A DNA stretch of 49,363 nucleotides from Photobacterium aquimaris (GTDB taxonomy: Bacteria > Pseudomonadota > Gammaproteobacteria > Enterobacterales > Vibrionaceae). Both the position numbers and the translations under genes were made by a program. The notes below the pieces were generated by a model. That model saw only the letters and a program-made list of their open reading frames with translations. It searched no databases and was not told the origin of the DNA. Location of the stretch: the NCBI RefSeq assembly GCF_002954455.1, contig NZ_MSCC01000001.1:2100186-2149548 (forward strand), given 5' to 3'. This document shows, one piece after another, positions 48,933-49,363 of the stretch. Positions within the stretch are counted from its first letter, which is position 1. Every line of letters starts with the position of its first letter.

Positions 48933-48955
48933 TCACATTGCTATCGAGACTTTCT
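48924..48955 (-). terminator. Terminator-like hairpin of array unit 2 (weakened)
   Basis: AAAGCCTC/GAGACTTT (one C-A mismatch) around an 11-base loop, with a T-run on the reverse strand. It lies just downstream of degenerate copy 2 in reverse-strand order. It corresponds to the intact hairpin at 49214-49247. Confidence 0.55.
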
Positions 48956-48961
48956 TGAAGA

Positions 48962-49047
48962 TGGCTGGAGTTACGATATTTGAACGTCACAACACGCGCT
49001 GATTTTTAGTATGGTGAATCCGCTGCTTTGACAGTTAACGCTACAAA
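48962..49047 (-). pseudogene. Degenerate tRNA-Trp-like copy 2
   Basis: On the reverse strand this begins TTTGTAGCGTTAACTGTCAA, continues with GCAGCGGATTCACC, then has TACTAAAAATCAGCGCGTGT in place of the normal anticodon loop. A changed T-arm (GACGTTCAAATATCG) and CCAGCCA at the 3' end follow. The acceptor stem no longer pairs and no tryptophan anticodon is present. Confidence 0.75.
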
Positions 49048-49067
49048 CATAAATTACAGATAGCAAA

Positions 49068-49095
49068 AAGGCTCATATCTTTCGATATGAGCCTT
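49068..49095 (-). terminator. Terminator of array unit 3
   Basis: A perfect 12-bp stem AAGGCTCATATC/GATATGAGCCTT has loop TTTC. It lies just downstream of copy 3 on the reverse strand, where TTTTTG follows. Confidence 0.75.
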
Positions 49096-49103
49096 CTTTA
49101 ATA

Positions 49104-49191
49104 TGGCAGGGGTTGCGATATTCAAACTTCACAACACGCGCTGATTTTCAGTAAGGCGAATCCGCTACTCTGCCAATTGGAGCTACACCCA
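49104..49191 (-). pseudogene. Degenerate tRNA-Trp-like copy 3
   Basis: This is the best preserved copy. On the reverse strand, GGGTGTAGCTCCAATTGGCA, GTAGCGGATTC and AACCCCTGCCA match intact tRNA-Trp. The anticodon loop is replaced by GCCTTACTGAAAATCAG, which makes it about 11 bases longer than the gene. The T-loop is altered (GTTTGAATAT) and its stem is broken. It cannot decode tryptophan codons. Confidence 0.8.
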
Positions 49192-49196
49192 ATATC

Positions 49197-49222
49197 CATA
49201 AGAATACAGACGTAAAAAAGCC
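49197..49222 (-). repeat. Direct repeat, copy 2 of the array spacer
   Basis: Identical to 48907-48932. It is part of the spacer that follows the intact tRNA-Trp on the reverse strand. Confidence 0.9.
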
Positions 49223-49247
49223 CCGACATTACTGTCGAGGCTTTCTT
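49214..49247 (-). terminator. Terminator downstream of tRNA-Trp
   Basis: AAAGCC plus CGAC pair with GTCG plus GGCTTT across one C-A mismatch, with loop ATTACT. On the reverse strand the stem runs into TTTTTT. It begins six bases past the tRNA-Trp CCA end. Confidence 0.8.
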
Positions 49248-49252
49248 GAAGA

Positions 49253-49329
49253 TGGCAGGGGTGGAGAGATTCGAACTCCCAACACGCGGATTTGGAATCC
49301 GCTGCTCTGCCAGTTGGAGCTACACCCCT
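49253..49329 (-). tRNA. tRNA-Trp (anticodon CCA)
   Basis: This is an intact 77-base cloverleaf. The acceptor stem pairs AGGGGTG with CACCCCT, followed by discriminator G and encoded CCA. The anticodon stem GCGGA/TCCGC holds the loop TTCCAAA, with CCA at 49293-49295 (reverse). The T-arm GGGAGTTCGAATCTCTC has a normal GTTCGAATC loop. It is the only functional-looking member of the four-copy array. Its promoter would lie beyond the window edge or in the last 34 bases. Confidence 0.96.
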
Positions 49330-49363
49330 GTAGTTATTTTAAAGACTTAACTATGTCTTAAAT

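Noticed and set aside
48840..49247. Possible CRISPR-like array, because of regular spacing near the window end
   Set aside because: The repeats are tRNA-Trp homologues with terminators, are too long and divergent, and have no cas genes nearby.
49253..49329. Integrated mobile element at tRNA-Trp
   Set aside because: No integrase, phage gene or exact tRNA 3'-end repeat typical of att sites is visible. The partial copies extend over the whole tRNA, not just its 3' end.

Overview
This 49.4 kb window is ordinary, densely coding gammaproteobacterial chromosome. The gene order, the protein sequences and a moderate-to-low GC content point to Vibrionaceae, and I infer Photobacterium or a close relative. 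No phage, transposase, CRISPR or defence island is visible. Almost every gene has a recognisable Escherichia coli counterpart, and the window is a string of blocks that lie at several separate places in E. coli.

Positions 1-24000 correspond to the E. coli lipA-to-ubiF region. tRNA-Met and tRNA-Leu are followed by ubiF (reverse), an interposed mtgA, and miaB-ybeZ-ybeY-corC-lnt (tRNA and rRNA maturation, lipoprotein acylation). Next come a SYLF-domain gene, ybeL (reverse), leuS-lptE-holA, rsfS-rlmH-mrdA-mrdB-rlpA, dacA, ybeD and lipB-lipA. The theme is translation and cell elongation (PBP2, RodA, RlpA, PBP5), then lipoate synthesis. nadD and cobC, which sit between holA and rsfS in E. coli, are absent here.

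Positions 23100-36400 match a second E. coli region. bamC-dapA (reverse) diverge from gcvR-bcp. perM plus a TusA-like gene (reverse) diverge from bepA-arsC-wrbA-DUF2069. A DUF2066 gene, uraA, upp and purM-purN follow, with a near-consensus PurR operator between upp and purM. hda, which lies between yfgD and uraA in E. coli, is absent.

Positions 36400-48550 match the E. coli fadE/gmhA/yafJ and dnaQ/rnhA regions. gmhA-yafJ (reverse) diverge from fadE across a 531 bp spacer that carries a perfect palindrome and a FadR-like site. Then come a TIGR03503-family gene and dnaQ (reverse), rnhA, yafS (reverse), gloB, mltD, a Yip1-family membrane gene, yafD (reverse) and a DUF1904 gene (reverse).

Positions 48550-49363 hold the least ordinary structure. 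An intact tRNA-Trp gene (reverse) is followed by three degenerate tRNA-Trp-like copies spaced about 145 bp apart. All three share the same extra sequence in place of the anticodon loop, and intrinsic-terminator-like hairpins separate the units.

Other points of note are a probable start-region frameshift or slippery A-tract at lnt, and an exact-length 87 bp in-frame tandem duplication in ybeL. Start codons were often moved inward from the longest open frame, using Shine-Dalgarno sequences and remembered family N-termini. No database search was run.
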